Positions 24,154-33,069 are shown, counted from the stretch's first letter. The stretch is DNA of 64,000 nucleotides from Mycolicibacterium rhodesiae (GCF_002086695.1 NZ_MVIH01000010.1:1-64000); one strand, 5' to 3'. Program-made: numbers and translations. The notes: generated from the sequence alone by a model not told the origin.

Positions 24154-25305
24154 ATGGAATCCTTCACTCACCTGCGCAAAGGCACTACTCCGCGGCGGAT
24201 CCACGCCGATCTCGAGGGCCTGAAGGACGATGAACTCGGCAGGGGTGGATTCACCGGGCGCACCGCCAACATGTACCGCCGTAACGATCCCACGACATTT
24301 CGCGCCAGCGGCCCGCTGCGTCCGCTCGACCTAGTCTCCAGTGAGCTCAAACCGAGCGACGCGACCGATCCTGCGGGCACTCCCCTGCTGCTGTTCTCCA
24401 ATGACGACTGTCGCGTCTCTCTCAGCCGGCGCCAGGCAGCCATGCCGTTCTATGTGCGCTACGTCGACGGCGACCTGCTGAGCTTCGTCCACGAGGGCAG
24501 CGGCCGCCTGGAAACCGAGTTCGGCCCGCTGGACTACCGCACCGGCGACTGGATCTACATCCCGAAGGCCTGCACCTGGCGGCAGGTGCCCACCTCGGGG
24601 CAGGAGCGCAGCGACTCGGGGACAAACCCAGCGGACACCACCTGGCTGATGATCGAGGCCACCGACGAGTTCCGGGTGCCGCCCGCCGGCCCGCTGGGGC
24701 GGCACTGGCCCTTCGACCCGTCGCAGGCCGTCGTGCCAGAACCGGCGCCGATCGACGACGGCGACGGTCCCCACACCGACGGTGAGTACGAGGTGCGGCT
24801 GTATCACCGTCCGATCGACGGCGTCGAAACCACGACCCTGCGCTATCCGCACAACCCGATCGACGTCCAAGGCTGGCGCGGCGACAACTACGCCTTCACC
24901 TTCAACATCGAGGACTACAACGTCATCACCTCCGACAGCGTGCACCTGCCGCCGATGGTCCATCTGTTCATGGAGGCGACGGGTGTCTACGTCTGCAACT
25001 TCCTGCCGAAGCCGGCCGAATCGGTGCCCGGCACCGAGCGCACGCCCTGGTATCACCGCAACGTCGACTTCGACGAGATCGCCTTCTTCCACGGCGGCTC
25101 GCTCTACGGCATCCCGATGCCACCCGGACTGATCAGCCACGCCCCGCAGGGCGTGCACCACGGCGCACCGGAGAAAGCCCGCGAACGAGCCCGGCGCAAG
25201 TTCGACGATTTCACCAGCGTGGACTGGAAGGTCATCGCGATCGACACCCGGAAGCGACTGGTGCCGTCACCCGAAGTTCTCGCCAACGATCTGGGGCAAC
25301 ACTGA
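24154..25305 (+). CDS. homogentisate 1,2-dioxygenase-like cupin
   Basis: 383 aa, shorter than the roughly 430-445 aa of well-studied homogentisate dioxygenases. Cupin core with GPLDYRTGDWIYIPKACTWR, then WYHRNVDFDEIAFFHGG and QGVHHGAPEKARE. Aligned by eye on human HGD (ligands His335, Glu341, His371), His301 is kept, the Glu position reads Asp307 with Glu308 next to it, and His335/His336 supply the third ligand. GGGAG at 24144-24148 supports the start. Overlaps the next gene by 1 bp. Neither maleylacetoacetate isomerase nor fumarylacetoacetase is adjacent, so tyrosine degradation is possible but not proven; a different ring-cleavage substrate is a real alternative. Confidence 0.75.
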   Translation: MESFTHLRKGTTPRRIHADLEGLKDDELGRGGFTGRTANMYRRNDPTTFRASGPLRPLDLVSSELKPSDATDPAGTPLLLFSNDDCRVSLSRRQAAMPFYVRYVDGDLLSFVHEGSGRLETEFGPLDYRTGDWIYIPKACTWRQVPTSGQERSDSGTNPADTTWLMIEATDEFRVPPAGPLGRHWPFDPSQAVVPEPAPIDDGDGPHTDGEYEVRLYHRPIDGVETTTLRYPHNPIDVQGWRGDNYAFTFNIEDYNVITSDSVHLPPMVHLFMEATGVYVCNFLPKPAESVPGTERTPWYHRNVDFDEIAFFHGGSLYGIPMPPGLISHAPQGVHHGAPEKARERARRKFDDFTSVDWKVIAIDTRKRLVPSPEVLANDLGQH

Positions 25306-26489
25306 TGGTCACTCCGGTCAAGCGCGCCTACGAGCGCATCCCGTATCTGATTGCGTACCAGAACACTTCAGCGGTCCGGGACGTCTACGGTGGAGTCGCG
25401 GAGCTGGTCGTGCTGGAGAGCTACCTGCTCAAGCCGACGACTCCCTCCGACACCGTGCTGGTCTTCATGCACCCGATCGGCGGCGGCGCGTATCTGCCGA
25501 TGATCAACGCACTGGCGCGCGCCGGTCATCACGTCATCTACTGCAACAGCCGCTTCCGGGGCACCGACTCAGGGCTGCTGATGGAAAAGGTGGTCGAGGA
25601 TCTCGGCGAATGCATCAAGGACGCCACGGGTCGGCTGGGCTACTCCAAAGTGGTCCTCGCGGGGTGGAGTGGCGGCGGCTCGCTGTCGGTGTTCTACCAG
25701 CAGCAGGCACAACACCCGACGATCACCGCCAGCCCGTCCGGTGACGGTCCCGATCTGACCAAGCTGGGCCTGCTGCCCGCCGACGGCATCATGCTGCTGG
25801 CCGCGCACATCAGCAGGCACGGCACGATGACCGAGTGGATGGACGCCTCCATCCTCGACGAGAACGACCCGACCAAGCGGGATCCCGAACTCGATCTGTA
25901 CAACCCGGACAACCCCAATCAGCCGCCCTACACGCCGGAGTTCCTGGAGCGCTACCACCAGGCGCAGATCGCCCGCAACCGGCGAATCACCAAGTGGGTC
26001 AAAGAAAAACTGGCCGAACTCAAGGCCGGTGGACGGCCGGACGACGAATTCTGCTTCGTCGTGCACGGCACCATGGCCGACCCGCGTTGGCTCGACCCGA
26101 CCGTCGACCCCAATGAGCGCGCCCCCGGCACCTGCTATCTGGGCGACCCGCAGGTGGTCAACATGAGCCCTGTCGGGCTGGCACGGTTCTGCACCCTGCG
26201 CAGCTGGCTGTCACAGTGGAGCTATGACGACGCCAACGGTGACGCCGTGAAAGCGGGCCCGGACATCGCGGTGCCGGCACTGGTCATCGGCAATCTCGCC
26301 GACGACGCCTGCACGCCCAGCCACACCCGCCGGCTGTTCGAGGCCATCGGGCATCCGGACAAGGAGATGCACGAGATCCCCGGCGCCAACCACTACTACT
26401 CCGGGCCGGACCAGAAGGAGACGCTGCGCCAGGCTGTCGGGATCGTCACCGATTGGCTGGTACGACACGACTTCGCGACGGCGGACTGA
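25305..26489 (+). CDS. alpha/beta hydrolase
   Basis: 394 aa. Oxyanion-side motif MHPIGGGAYLPM, nucleophile elbow GWSGGGS (Ser in the GxSxG), late Asp in LADDACTPSHTRR and His in IPGANHYYSG complete a triad. No signal peptide. A long cap insertion (about 150-260) lies between the elbow and the acid. The ATG shares its A with the TGA of the dioxygenase gene, so it is translationally coupled. Plausible role: hydrolysis of the ring-cleavage product or of an ester/CoA-thioester in the same pathway. No closer family recognised. Confidence 0.78.
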   Translation: MVTPVKRAYERIPYLIAYQNTSAVRDVYGGVAELVVLESYLLKPTTPSDTVLVFMHPIGGGAYLPMINALARAGHHVIYCNSRFRGTDSGLLMEKVVEDLGECIKDATGRLGYSKVVLAGWSGGGSLSVFYQQQAQHPTITASPSGDGPDLTKLGLLPADGIMLLAAHISRHGTMTEWMDASILDENDPTKRDPELDLYNPDNPNQPPYTPEFLERYHQAQIARNRRITKWVKEKLAELKAGGRPDDEFCFVVHGTMADPRWLDPTVDPNERAPGTCYLGDPQVVNMSPVGLARFCTLRSWLSQWSYDDANGDAVKAGPDIAVPALVIGNLADDACTPSHTRRLFEAIGHPDKEMHEIPGANHYYSGPDQKETLRQAVGIVTDWLVRHDFATAD

Positions 26490-26492
26490 TGG

Positions 26493-26554
26493 CGCGAGCA
26501 GACACAAAATCGCCCTTTTTCGCCCAAAATCATAGGAGTTTGTGTCTGCTCGCG
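26493..26554. repeat. 62-bp stem-loop repeat, copy 1
   Basis: Perfect 16-bp inverted arms CGCGAGCAGACACAAA (26493-26508) and TTTGTGTCTGCTCGCG (26539-26554) enclose a 30-nt loop. The same arms and loop length recur at 39943-40004; the loop sequences differ. Located in the 82-bp gap between the hydrolase and CaiB genes. Confidence 0.85.
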
Positions 26555-26571
26555 GTGGAAAGGTGCGCTCT

Positions 26572-27774
26572 ATGACCACTGGTCCCCTGGACGGCATCCG
26601 GGTCATCGAGGTCGGCACCCTGATCTCGGGGCCGTTCGCCGGGCGACTGCTCGGCGACATGGGCGCCGAGGTGATCAAGATCGAACCGCCGGGCGCTCCC
26701 GACCCGCTGCGTACCTGGGGTCAGGCCGAGTTGGACGGCCACCACTTCTTTTGGACGGTGCACGCGCGCAACAAGAAGGCCATCACCCTCAACCTGCGGG
26801 AAGCCCGGGGCCGCCTACTGTTCCTCGATCTGGTCGCGAAGTCCGACATCATTGTCGAGAACTTCCGACCAGGCACGCTGGAGAAGTGGGGCCTCGGTTA
26901 CGACGTTCTGCGCGAACGCAATCCGGGCATCATCCTGGTTCGGGTGTCCGGCTACGGGCAGACCGGTCCGGAGTCGGCGAAGGCCGGTTACGCGTCGGTC
27001 GCCGAGGCGGCCAGCGGGTTGCGGCACATGAACGGCTTTCCCGGCGGGCCACCGCCGCGCCTGGCGCTGTCGCTCGGTGACAGCCTCGCCGGGATGTTCG
27101 CCGCGCAGGGCGCGCTGGCCGCGCTGTACCGGCGGACCGTCACCGGTGAGGGGCAGATCGTCGACGCGGCGCTGACCGAATCGTGCTTGGCCGTGCAGGA
27201 GTCGACGATCCCCGACTACGACGTCGGTGGGGTTGTCCGCGGACCGTCGGGCACCCGACTGGAGGGCATCGCGCCGTCGAACATCTACCGCAGCGCCGAC
27301 GGCAGCTGGGTGGTGATCGCCGCCAACCAGGACACCGTCTTCCGCCGATTGTGCGCAGCCATGGGCCGGCCCGAACTGGCCCAGGACGACCGGTTCGCCA
27401 ATCATGTTGCGCGAGGCCGCAATCAGGACGAGCTCGACGCGATCATCGGCGACTGGGCGGCAGCCCGCGAGCCCGCCGACATCATCGAGACGCTGAGTGA
27501 AGCGGGCGTCATCAGCGGACCGATCAACACCGTCGCCGAGGTCGTCACCGATCCGCAGCTCCTGTCGCGCGGCATGATCGCCGATCACTGGGACGAGCGC
27601 ATCGGGCGCAATGTGAAGGGCCCGGGCGTGGTTCCGGTGTTGTCGGAGTCCCCCGGCACCATCCGATCCGCGGGCTCCTCGCGCCCGGGACAGCACAACT
27701 CTGAGGTGTACGGTGAACTTCTGGGCCTGCGGTCCGACGAGATCGCTGAGTTGGAGTCCCAGGGAGTGCTATGA
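26572..27774 (+). CDS. CaiB/BaiF family CoA-transferase (class III)
   Basis: 400 aa from ATG 26572, preceded by GGAAAGG. Class III CoA-transferase: N-terminal LDGIRVIEVGTLISGPFAGR, LLGDMGAEVIKIEPPGAPDP, NKKAITLNL, ENFRPGTLEKWGLGYD, then LSLGDSLAGMFAAQGALAAL with the Asp that forms the aspartyl-CoA intermediate. Would activate a free acid from the upstream steps as a CoA-thioester. The ATGA overlap with the HMG-CoA-lyase-like gene shows the two act together. The stem-loop repeat precedes it, so expression may be separated from the hydrolase. Confidence 0.88.
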   Translation: MTTGPLDGIRVIEVGTLISGPFAGRLLGDMGAEVIKIEPPGAPDPLRTWGQAELDGHHFFWTVHARNKKAITLNLREARGRLLFLDLVAKSDIIVENFRPGTLEKWGLGYDVLRERNPGIILVRVSGYGQTGPESAKAGYASVAEAASGLRHMNGFPGGPPPRLALSLGDSLAGMFAAQGALAALYRRTVTGEGQIVDAALTESCLAVQESTIPDYDVGGVVRGPSGTRLEGIAPSNIYRSADGSWVVIAANQDTVFRRLCAAMGRPELAQDDRFANHVARGRNQDELDAIIGDWAAAREPADIIETLSEAGVISGPINTVAEVVTDPQLLSRGMIADHWDERIGRNVKGPGVVPVLSESPGTIRSAGSSRPGQHNSEVYGELLGLRSDEIAELESQGVL

Positions 27775-28676
27775 GCGAGCTGCCCGGCCACGTGACGATC
27801 CGCGAGGTCGCCCTGCGCGACGGCCTGCAGATCGAAGATCCGATTCCGTTGTCCGCCAAGCTCGAACTACTCGCGGCGATCGCCGCCACCGGAGTACGGG
27901 AAGTGGAGGCAACGGCCTTCGTATCCCCGTCGAAGGTGCCCGCCCTGGCCGACGCGCCGGAGCTGGCCGCCCACCTCGGCGACTACCCCGACATCGAATT
28001 CTCCGCCCTGGTGGCCAGTCCGAACGGCGCCAAGCGGGCCATCGCCGCCGGGCTGCGTTCCGTTGAATACGTGGTGTCGGCGGCCGACGCCCACAGTCGA
28101 GCCAACGTCGGCCGCAGCAGCGCGGACGCCACCGCGCAGATCGCCGACATCGTCGCCATCGCCCACGACTCGGGAGTCAGCGTCGAGGTCATCATCGCCA
28201 CCGCGTGGGACTGCCCCTTCGACGGCCCGACCCCGCCGCAGCGCGTCCTCGACATCGTCGACGCCGCGTGCGAATTCGGTGCGGACCGGCTGGCCATCGC
28301 CGACACCATCGGCACCACCACGCCCGGGCGCGTCACCGCCCTGATGAATCAGGTGCGGCCCCGCATCGGTGACCTGCCGCTCGGTGCCCACTTCCACAAC
28401 ACCCGCGGCGCCGGGTTGGCCAGCGCGTACGCGGCGGTCGCCGCCGGCGTGACGCGGCTCGACTCGTCGGTGGGCGGGCTGGGTGGCTGCCCGTTCGCAC
28501 CGGGGGCGAGCGGCAACATCGCCACCGAGGATCTCGTATATCTGCTGCGGGACAGCGGAATCGGCGTCGACATCGACCTGCCTGCGGCGATCAACGCGGC
28601 AGCCGTCGCGAAATCGGTGGTCGGCCACGACCTGCCCAGTGCGCTGCTGCGCGCCGGCGACCGGATCATGAGCTGA
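27771..28676 (+). CDS. HMG-CoA lyase family protein
   Basis: 301 aa TIM-barrel acyl-CoA lyase. REVALRDGLQIE supplies the catalytic Arg-Asp, EATAFVSPSKVPALAD and AHFHNTRGAGLASA the metal ligands (His-x-His), and GLGGCPFAPGASGN the family signature with the catalytic loop Cys. Members split 3-hydroxy-3-methylglutaryl-CoA or related 3-hydroxyacyl-CoAs into acetyl-CoA plus a ketoacid. After a CaiB CoA-transferase in an ATGA-coupled pair, it would cleave the CoA ester made there. Actual substrate (HMG-CoA, citramalyl-CoA-like or other) not determinable. Confidence 0.88.
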   Translation: MSELPGHVTIREVALRDGLQIEDPIPLSAKLELLAAIAATGVREVEATAFVSPSKVPALADAPELAAHLGDYPDIEFSALVASPNGAKRAIAAGLRSVEYVVSAADAHSRANVGRSSADATAQIADIVAIAHDSGVSVEVIIATAWDCPFDGPTPPQRVLDIVDAACEFGADRLAIADTIGTTTPGRVTALMNQVRPRIGDLPLGAHFHNTRGAGLASAYAAVAAGVTRLDSSVGGLGGCPFAPGASGNIATEDLVYLLRDSGIGVDIDLPAAINAAAVAKSVVGHDLPSALLRAGDRIMS

Positions 28677-28692
28677 GCTGACACCGCGCCTC

Positions 28693-29058
28693 ATGGAATC
28701 GACCCGGGTGGATCGCTGGCTGTGGGCGGTCAGGCTGACGAAGACCCGCCCGGATGCCGCCGCGGCGTGCCGAGGCGGGCACGTCCGGGTGAACGACCGG
28801 TTGGCCAAACCCTCGACGACGGTCTCCCCCGGTGACGAGGTGCGCGCACGCATCGGCGACACGACGAGGATTGTCGAGGTCGTCCGGGTGATCGCCAAAC
28901 GGGTTGGGGCTGCCGACGCCGTCACCTGCTACCTGGACCGCACGCCCAAGCCGCCCACTGTTCCCGTCGTGCCGGTGGCCGCGCGTGATCGCGGAGCCGG
29001 CCGGCCGACCAAACGGGACCGTCGAGCGCTCGACAAGTGGCGTGCGAGCCAGTGGTGA
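28693..29058 (+). CDS. S4-domain RNA-binding protein (Hsp15-like)
   Basis: 121 aa. S4 fold: RVDRWLWAVRLTKTRPDAAA, GGHVRVNDRLAKPSTTV and PGDEVRARIGD follow the order found in Hsp15, which in E. coli binds stalled 50S subunits carrying peptidyl-tRNA. The basic C-terminal tail (RGAGRPTKRDRRALDKW) is also typical. Follows the lyase by 16 bp on the same strand but is functionally unrelated to that pathway. Confidence 0.85.
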   Translation: MESTRVDRWLWAVRLTKTRPDAAAACRGGHVRVNDRLAKPSTTVSPGDEVRARIGDTTRIVEVVRVIAKRVGAADAVTCYLDRTPKPPTVPVVPVAARDRGAGRPTKRDRRALDKWRASQW

Positions 29059-29072
29059 GCTGAGGAGTCGCG

Positions 29073-29954
29073 TTACTTGCTGAGGGTGAACTGGCAGACG
29101 TCGGTGTAGCGGTTGCGGAACAGGTCCGCGCACCCGGTCAGGTACTTCATGTAGCGGTCGTAGACCTCTTCGGACTGGATCGCGATCGCCTCATCGCGGC
29201 GCGCCTCGAGTGCGGCCGCCCACAGGTCGAGGGTCTTCGCGTAGTGCTGTTCCAGCGATTGGACGAGATCGGTTGTGAAGCCGGCCTTTCCGGCCAGGTC
29301 CTTGACGATCTCGCGGGTCGGCAGATGGCCGCCGGGGAAGATCTCCACTGAGATGAACTTGAAGAACCGCAACAGACTCATCGTGATGGGCAGCCCACGT
29401 GCCTCCATCTCGGCCCGCGGGATCTGCATGATGGAGTGCAGCATCATCACGCCGTCGTCGGGCAGGACGTCATAGGCGAAGTCGAAGAACGCGTTGTAGC
29501 GGTCCGCCCCGAAGTGCTCGAAGGCGCCGATCGACACGATCCGATCCACCGGCTCGTCGAACTGCTCCCAGCCGCACAGCAGGACGCGGCGGCTGCGCGT
29601 CGTGTCCATCTCGGCGAACGCGCGTTCGGCGTGAGCCTGCTGATTGCGGCTCAGGGTCAGCCCGACGACGTTGACGTCATACTTCTCGATCGCACGGCGC
29701 ATCGTGGCGCCCCAGCCACAGCCGACGTCCAGGAGTGTCATCCCGGGCTCCAGCCCAAGCTTGCCCAGCGACAGATCGATCTTCGCGAGCTGCGCCTCCT
29801 GCAGCGTCAGATCGTCGCGCTCGAAGTAGGCGCAGCTGTAGGTCTGCGTCGGATCGAGGAAGAGCCGGAAGAAGTCGTCGGACAGGTCGTAGTGCGACTG
29901 AACGTCCTCGAAGTGCGGCTTCAAGTGTGATGTGGTGCTTGCAGGATGTGACAA
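29073..29954 (-). CDS. cyclopropane/mycolic-acid-modifying SAM methyltransferase (CmaA/MmaA family)
   Basis: 293 aa from TTG 29954. Typical family order: HFEDVQSHYDLSDDFFRLFL, TYSCAYFERDDLTLQEAQ, SAM loop LLDVGCGWGATMRRA, GLTLSRNQ, SIGAFEHFGADRYNAFF, then FKFISVEIFPGGHLPTREIV and EEVYDRYMKYLTGCADLFR. Acts on unsaturated meromycolyl or fatty acyl chains to add cyclopropane, methyl or hydroxyl groups. Start: no ATG or GTG near the family N-terminus; TTG 29954 gives the expected length but lacks a clear Shine-Dalgarno, and an upstream ATG at 30116 seems too long. Divergent from the TetR at 30176 with the 30122-30153 element between them. Confidence 0.88.
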   Translation of the reverse strand: MSHPASTTSHLKPHFEDVQSHYDLSDDFFRLFLDPTQTYSCAYFERDDLTLQEAQLAKIDLSLGKLGLEPGMTLLDVGCGWGATMRRAIEKYDVNVVGLTLSRNQQAHAERAFAEMDTTRSRRVLLCGWEQFDEPVDRIVSIGAFEHFGADRYNAFFDFAYDVLPDDGVMMLHSIMQIPRAEMEARGLPITMSLLRFFKFISVEIFPGGHLPTREIVKDLAGKAGFTTDLVQSLEQHYAKTLDLWAAALEARRDEAIAIQSEEVYDRYMKYLTGCADLFRNRYTDVCQFTLSK

Positions 29955-30121
29955 GGAAAGGCCTTTGACTTTTCGGCTGACATTCGCGCAGCTCCAATTG
30001 CTCAAGAGCCTCCCCGACCGCTTATAAGGGTACGCAACGATGTCAAGCCGTCGTTGCCAGGAATGGTGTCCAAGCAGGTCAGATCGGGAATCGAAGCTCG
30101 CGACAAGTCTTGCCAACCGTC

Positions 30122-30153
30122 GAAACGAAAAGTAACGTCAGCTTTAGTTTCCC
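30122..30153. promoter_or_regulatory. 32-bp element upstream of TetR D and the methyltransferase (copy B)
   Basis: 25 of 32 bases match 24085-24116 (both read AAACGAAAA.TAA.GTCA..TTTAGTTT). The inverted arms AAAGTAA/TTTAGTTT are less symmetric than in copy A. It is 22 bp before the TetR ATG at 30176 and about 168 bp from the methyltransferase start. Confidence 0.62.
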
Positions 30154-30175
30154 ACAGAAAGCACGGGGGCCAGCC

Positions 30176-30835
30176 ATGGAACCGTCCCGCCGTTCGCGCA
30201 AGGCGGACGGGGCCGCCGACGGCCCGCGCGAACTGAGCTCCAAAGGGCGCCAAACCCGCAAGGCCATCGAGGACGCCGCCCGAACGCTCTTTGCCGAACG
30301 GGGGTTCCACGGCACCACTCTGGTCGACATCACGTCGGCGGCGGGCAGATCGCCTGCGGTGTTCTACCGCTACTACGACGACAAAGAAGACCTGTTGGCC
30401 GCGTTGGCCGGTTCGTTTCTGCACGACGTCGTGCTCCCGTCCGGCCTGCGACTACATCTGCCCGAATCGCCGGACGACACCCGCTTTTTCGTCACCGTCG
30501 TCAGCGCCTACTGGGACATGTTCAAGCAGAGCATCGGCGTCATGGTCGCGGTTGACCAACTCGCCGCCACCGAACCCAGGTTCGCCGCGCTGCAGAACCA
30601 GTTCCGTCAATTCGGAATCGACATCGTCGCGGCGTCGGTCCTGCGCGCCCAGGAACACGGATATGCAGCCGGCCTGCAACCCGAGCACACCGCGTTGGCG
30701 ATCGCGTTGCTGTTCGAACAGTTCACCACCGTGTGCCTACGTCCCGACAGCGCAGGCCTGGGTCTGCGACTGTCGGACGACGACGCCGTCACAACGCTGT
30801 CCACCATTTGGAAGAAAACGCTCTACGGTTATTGA
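30176..30835 (+). CDS. TetR-family regulator D
   Basis: 219 aa from ATG 30176. TetR domain: RQTRKAIEDAARTLFAERGF, HTH TTLVDITSAAGRSPAVFYRY, then YDDKEDLLAALAGSF. Basic N-terminal tail. The C-terminal ligand domain is not assigned. The in-frame ATG at 30110 would put the operator-like element inside the gene, so 30176 is preferred. Followed after 16 bp by the acyl-CoA dehydrogenase, so it probably heads that operon. Because copy A of the upstream element lies in front of the dioxygenase operon, this protein is the candidate regulator of both loci. Confidence 0.85.
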   Translation: MEPSRRSRKADGAADGPRELSSKGRQTRKAIEDAARTLFAERGFHGTTLVDITSAAGRSPAVFYRYYDDKEDLLAALAGSFLHDVVLPSGLRLHLPESPDDTRFFVTVVSAYWDMFKQSIGVMVAVDQLAATEPRFAALQNQFRQFGIDIVAASVLRAQEHGYAAGLQPEHTALAIALLFEQFTTVCLRPDSAGLGLRLSDDDAVTTLSTIWKKTLYGY

Positions 30836-30851
30836 TTGATAGGAGATCAGC

Positions 30852-32096
30852 GTGGATTTCGCTCTGCCCGAACACCTTACGACGCTACTGGCCGAGATGG
30901 ACGAGTTCATCGAGACCGAGATCAAGCCGCTGGAGCGCGAACACATCCAGTACTTCGATCAGCGTCGCGAGTTCGCCCGCACCGACGTCGAGAACGGCGG
31001 TATCCCCCGCCGCGAGTGGGAGGATCTGCTCGACGAGATGCGCAGGCGAGCCGACAAGGCCGGCTGGTTGCGGTACGGGCTGCCGTCGAAGTTCGGCGGC
31101 CGGGACGGCACCAATCTCGATATGGCTGTGATTCGGGAACACCTGGCGCACAAGGGACTCGGCCTACACAACGATCTGCAGGACGAGTCCTCGATCGTCG
31201 GAAATTTTCCGCAGGTCATCATGATGGACCGGTTCGGCACCGACGACCAGAAGAGCGAATGGATCGAGGCGATGCTGACCGGCACGCGGTCCATGGCGTT
31301 CGGACTCACCGAACCGGACCACGGCTCGGACGCCACCTGGCTGGAGACCCGGGCGGTTCGAGACGGCGACGGCTGGGTGATCAACGGCAACAAGCGGTGG
31401 AACACCGGTGTGCATCGGGCCACCCATGACCTGGTGTTCGCACGCACCTCGGGCGAGGCCGGACAGGCGCGCGGCATCACCGCGTTCCTGGTGCCTTGCG
31501 ACGCCGACGGATTCGAGGTGCCGTACTACTGGTGGACGTTCAACATGCCGACCGACCACGCCGAAGTCGTCCTGCGTGACGTGCGGATCCCCGCCGATGC
31601 CGTGCTCGGCGAGGTGGACCACGGCCTGGAGGTGGCCCAGACCTTCTTGCACGAGAACAGGATTCGGCAGGCGGCGAGCAGCCTCGGCGCCGCCCAGTAC
31701 TGCATCGACCGCGCCGTCGACTACGCAGGCAAGCGGGTGACGTTCGGCAAGCCGCTGGCGGTCAACCAGGCCGTGCAGTGGCCGCTGGTGGAGCTGCAGA
31801 CCGAGGCTCAGATGGTGCGGCTGCTGGTCCGCTATGCGGCCACCGAGCTCGACCGCAACCATCACCTCGAGGTGTCCGACAAGGTATCGATGGCCAACTA
31901 CCGCGCCAACCGGCTGGTGTGCGAGGCGGCCGATCGCGCCATGCAGGTTCACGGCGGAGTCGGCTACAGCCGCCACGAACCGTTCGAGCACATCTACCGA
32001 CACCACCGCCGTTACCGAATCACAGAGGGTGCCGAGGAGATCCAGATGCGTCGCGTAGCCCAACGGATGTTCAAGTTCGGCAAGCCGGCTCGCTGA
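30852..32096 (+). CDS. acyl-CoA dehydrogenase
   Basis: 414 aa from GTG 30852 with AGGAG at 30841-30845. Complete ACAD: SMAFGLTEPDHGSDATWLET (FAD/substrate motif), GWVINGNKRWNTGVHRATHD, KRVTFGKPLAVNQAVQWPL and the C-terminal QVHGGVGYSRHEPFEHIYRH region. Resembles the long-chain or unusual-acyl ACADs that occur next to APH-type phosphotransferases in mycobacteria. One base separates its stop from the next gene. Expected to be driven by TetR D's promoter. Confidence 0.9.
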   Translation: MDFALPEHLTTLLAEMDEFIETEIKPLEREHIQYFDQRREFARTDVENGGIPRREWEDLLDEMRRRADKAGWLRYGLPSKFGGRDGTNLDMAVIREHLAHKGLGLHNDLQDESSIVGNFPQVIMMDRFGTDDQKSEWIEAMLTGTRSMAFGLTEPDHGSDATWLETRAVRDGDGWVINGNKRWNTGVHRATHDLVFARTSGEAGQARGITAFLVPCDADGFEVPYYWWTFNMPTDHAEVVLRDVRIPADAVLGEVDHGLEVAQTFLHENRIRQAASSLGAAQYCIDRAVDYAGKRVTFGKPLAVNQAVQWPLVELQTEAQMVRLLVRYAATELDRNHHLEVSDKVSMANYRANRLVCEAADRAMQVHGGVGYSRHEPFEHIYRHHRRYRITEGAEEIQMRRVAQRMFKFGKPAR

Positions 32097-32097
32097 C

Positions 32098-33069
32098 GTG
32101 ACCGCCGAAACGCTGGCCGCGGATCTGGCCGATGTGTTGCGTCCGCTGCTCGGTCCTCAGACCGATGTGGACAACCTGCGCGCGCTGACCGGCGGGGCCA
32201 GCCGTACCACCTGGGCGTTCGACGCGGTGACCGGATCGCAACGCCGCGCACTGATTCTGCGCACCGGGCCGCCCGATGACGTCCACGCCGGAATGGAACT
32301 GGAGGCGGCAGTCCAGGCGGCGGCCGCAGAGGCAGGCGCGCCGGTGCCCGACATCCTGGTCGCCTCCGATTCGGTTGAGGCGCTGGGCAATCCGTTCCTG
32401 GTATGCGGTGAGATCGCCGGGGAGACCATCGTCCGACGCATCCAGCGCCAGCTCGACGATGACGGCCGGGCGAAGCTGCTTCGGCAGTGCGCGCAGGCGC
32501 TGGCAGCGATTCATCGCGCTGCCGCCGACGCCCCCGGGCTGACCGAGCAGGACCAGATGGCGGAGTGGCACCAGCGTCTCGACGAAATGGGCGACACCAC
32601 AGCGACATTCGAGTGGGCATTTCGATGGTTGGCGGCCCACCGGCCGCCGCCGTCGCCCCTGCGGCTTGTGCACGGCGATTTCCGGATGGGCAACCTGATC
32701 GTCGACGGGTCGGACCTGGCGGCCGTACTGGATTGGGAACTGGTCCACATCGGCGAGATCTACGAAGACCTGGCGTGGTTCTGCATTCGAGCGTGGCGGT
32801 TCGGCGCCCCGTCGAGCATGGCGGCCGGCGGCTTGGGCAGCATCGACGAATTCGTCGCGGCCTACGAGCAGGCGGGCGGCGCGACCGTCGACCGCGCGAC
32901 GTTGCGGTGGTGGCTGGTGCTGGCCACCCTGCGCTGGGGAGTGATCTGCCGTTTCCAGGCCGAACGACACCTCAGCGGCCAGACCCGGTCGGTCGAGCTC
33001 GCCGCGATCGGCCGTCGGGTGTGCGAGACCGAGTGGGATGTGCTCGACCTACTGGAGGGTGCCTCGTGA
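32098..33069 (+). CDS. APH-family phosphotransferase (ACAD10/11-kinase-like)
   Basis: 323 aa from GTG 32098. Protein-kinase-like APH fold: N-lobe LTGGASRTTWAFDAV, catalytic loop LVHGDFRMGNLIVDG (Asp and Asn) and metal-binding AVLDWELVHIGEIYEDLAWF. Not an antibiotic-resistance call: in this context (directly after an acyl-CoA dehydrogenase) it matches the split ACAD10/11 arrangement, in which the kinase phosphorylates a 4-hydroxyacyl-CoA that the dehydrogenase then processes. That role is inference. Its TGA overlaps the next GTG. Confidence 0.85.
   Translation: MTAETLAADLADVLRPLLGPQTDVDNLRALTGGASRTTWAFDAVTGSQRRALILRTGPPDDVHAGMELEAAVQAAAAEAGAPVPDILVASDSVEALGNPFLVCGEIAGETIVRRIQRQLDDDGRAKLLRQCAQALAAIHRAAADAPGLTEQDQMAEWHQRLDEMGDTTATFEWAFRWLAAHRPPPSPLRLVHGDFRMGNLIVDGSDLAAVLDWELVHIGEIYEDLAWFCIRAWRFGAPSSMAAGGLGSIDEFVAAYEQAGGATVDRATLRWWLVLATLRWGVICRFQAERHLSGQTRSVELAAIGRRVCETEWDVLDLLEGAS

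Noticed and set aside
32098..33069. Aminoglycoside-resistance kinase for the APH-fold genes (also 53437-54576)
   Set aside because: Both sit in metabolic operons (ACAD or Rv3167c-Rv3171c block) and resemble metabolic APH homologues. Nothing supports resistance.
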